The notes under the pieces are model-generated. The model was not told the DNA's origin. It saw only the letters and a program-made list of their open reading frames with translations, and searched no databases. A program made the position numbers and the translations under genes. This document shows, one piece after another, positions 32,435 to 33,034 of a DNA stretch of 33,034 bases. Location: contig CAIYDK010000285.1 in NCBI GenBank assembly GCA_903924955.1, positions 1-33,034 on the forward strand, given 5' to 3'. The first letter of the stretch is position 1. The number at the start of each line of letters is the position of its first letter. The DNA comes from an uncultured beta proteobacterium (GTDB lineage Bacteria > Pseudomonadota > Gammaproteobacteria > Burkholderiales > Burkholderiaceae_C).

Positions 32435-33034
32435 ATGTACAACCGTAACATCCTCGTTGAACAAACCGACCCTGAGCTGTGGGACGCCATCCTGGCCGAG
32501 AACGCCCGCCAGGAGCACCACATTGAACTGATTGCCAGTGAGAACTACGCCTCGCCTGCCGTCATGGCCGCGCAAGGCAGCCAGCTGACCAACAAATACG
32601 CGGAAGGCTACCCCGGCAAGCGCTACTACGGCGGCTGCGAGCATGTGGACGTAGCCGAGCGGTTGGCCATCGACCGCATCAAGCTGATTTTTGGCGCTGA
32701 AGCCGCCAACGTGCAGCCCCACTGCGGTGCGTCGGCCAACGAGGCTGTGTTCCTGGCCTTCTTGAAGCCCGGCGACACCATCATGGGCATGAGCCTGGCC
32801 GAAGGCGGCCACCTGACCCACGGCATGCCCCTGAACATCAGCGGCAAGTGGTTCAACGTAGTGTCCTATGGCCTGAACGCCCAGGAAGCCATTGACTACG
32901 ACGCCATGGAGCGCAAGGCCCATGAAACCAAGCCCAAGCTCATCATCGCCGGTGCCAGCGCCTACTCGCTGGCCATCGACTTTGAACGCTTTGCCAAAGT
33001 GGCCAAGGACGTGGGTGCCATCTTCATGGTCGAC
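32435..33034 (+). CDS. glyA: serine hydroxymethyltransferase (GlyA), N-terminal part
   Basis: PLP enzyme that converts serine and tetrahydrofolate to glycine and 5,10-methylene-tetrahydrofolate, the main source of one-carbon units. The first 200 residues are present; the gene runs off the window, so the PLP lysine is not seen. [35 protein letters not shown] and the D of IFMVD are standard. At 97-99, where E. coli GlyA has Ser-Gly-Ser binding the cofactor phosphate, this protein has Cys-Gly-Ala ([11 protein letters not shown]). The ATG at 32435 follows an AAAGGA SD. Controlled by the ZTP riboswitch just upstream. Confidence 0.95.
   Translation, partial: MYNRNILVEQTDPELWDAILAENARQEHHIELIASENYASPAVMAAQGSQLTNKYAEGYPGKRYYGGCEHVDVAERLAIDRIKLIFGAEAANVQPHCGASANEAVFLAFLKPGDTIMGMSLAEGGHLTHGMPLNISGKWFNVVSYGLNAQEAIDYDAMERKAHETKPKLIIAGASAYSLAIDFERFAKVAKDVGAIFMVD

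Noticed and set aside
1-33034. CRISPR arrays, prophage, insertion sequences or a defence island
   Set aside because: No direct-repeat arrays, transposase, integrase, phage or restriction genes were found; gene content is core metabolism, transport and envelope functions.

Overview
The window looks like a chromosomal segment of a betaproteobacterium of the order Burkholderiales, most likely family Comamonadaceae (Rhodoferax/Polaromonas/Acidovorax-like). The reasons are the protein types, the cysS / AlkA-like glycosylase / accA / tilS / lysC gene order, a DUF3149 small protein, a TctCBA-TctDE citrate-type uptake locus, and three copies of a 47-bp dispersed repeat whose translated form contains VEYAQ, a peptide I associate with this family. 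That placement comes from recognition, not from a database search. No phage, transposase, integrase or CRISPR array was seen.

Left part (1-13784): the 3' part of dsdA on the plus strand converges with a long minus-strand block. That block is a LivKGFHM-type ABC importer ending in an alpha/beta hydrolase. It is preceded by a PAS-AAA+-Fis sigma54 activator, and a near-consensus -24/-12 promoter lies directly in front of the binding-protein gene. A strong imperfect hairpin follows the binding-protein stop codon. Upstream is tctCBA, a tripartite tricarboxylate transporter, divergent from its likely two-component regulator tctD-tctE, which is followed by hslR.

Middle part (13785-21765): a small SLT lytic transglycosylase, an unrecognised frame split by one in-frame UGA, a 47-residue DUF3149 protein and a MAPEG protein. 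Then come tRNA-Ser(GCU) with its terminator and the minus-strand housekeeping run cysS -> AlkA-like glycosylase -> accA -> tilS -> lysC. This run shows one 4-base stop/start overlap (cysS/glycosylase) and short gaps of 6-26 bp from accA to lysC.

Right part (21949-33034): a plus-strand run of overlapping or tightly spaced genes encodes a TPR protein with a Cds6/NTF2-like domain, an L,D-transpeptidase with the same kind of C-terminal domain, a secreted and a cytosolic cyclophilin, and LpxH. It converges on a minus-strand DUF349 giant and a GAF/HD-GYP protein. Upstream of DUF349 is a good candidate for an unassigned structured RNA of about 220 nt with its own promoter and terminator. Beyond it are a membrane-anchored SLT protein with a long structured leader and glyA (cut by the window edge), preceded by a ZTP/ZMP (pfl) riboswitch.

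Most of the window is ordinary core genome. The parts most worth a second look are the dispersed repeat that has become protein-coding inside tilS and DUF349, the unassigned RNA near 30.8-31.0 kb, the UGA-split frame, the binding-protein/livG hairpin, and the altered cofactor loop of GlyA.
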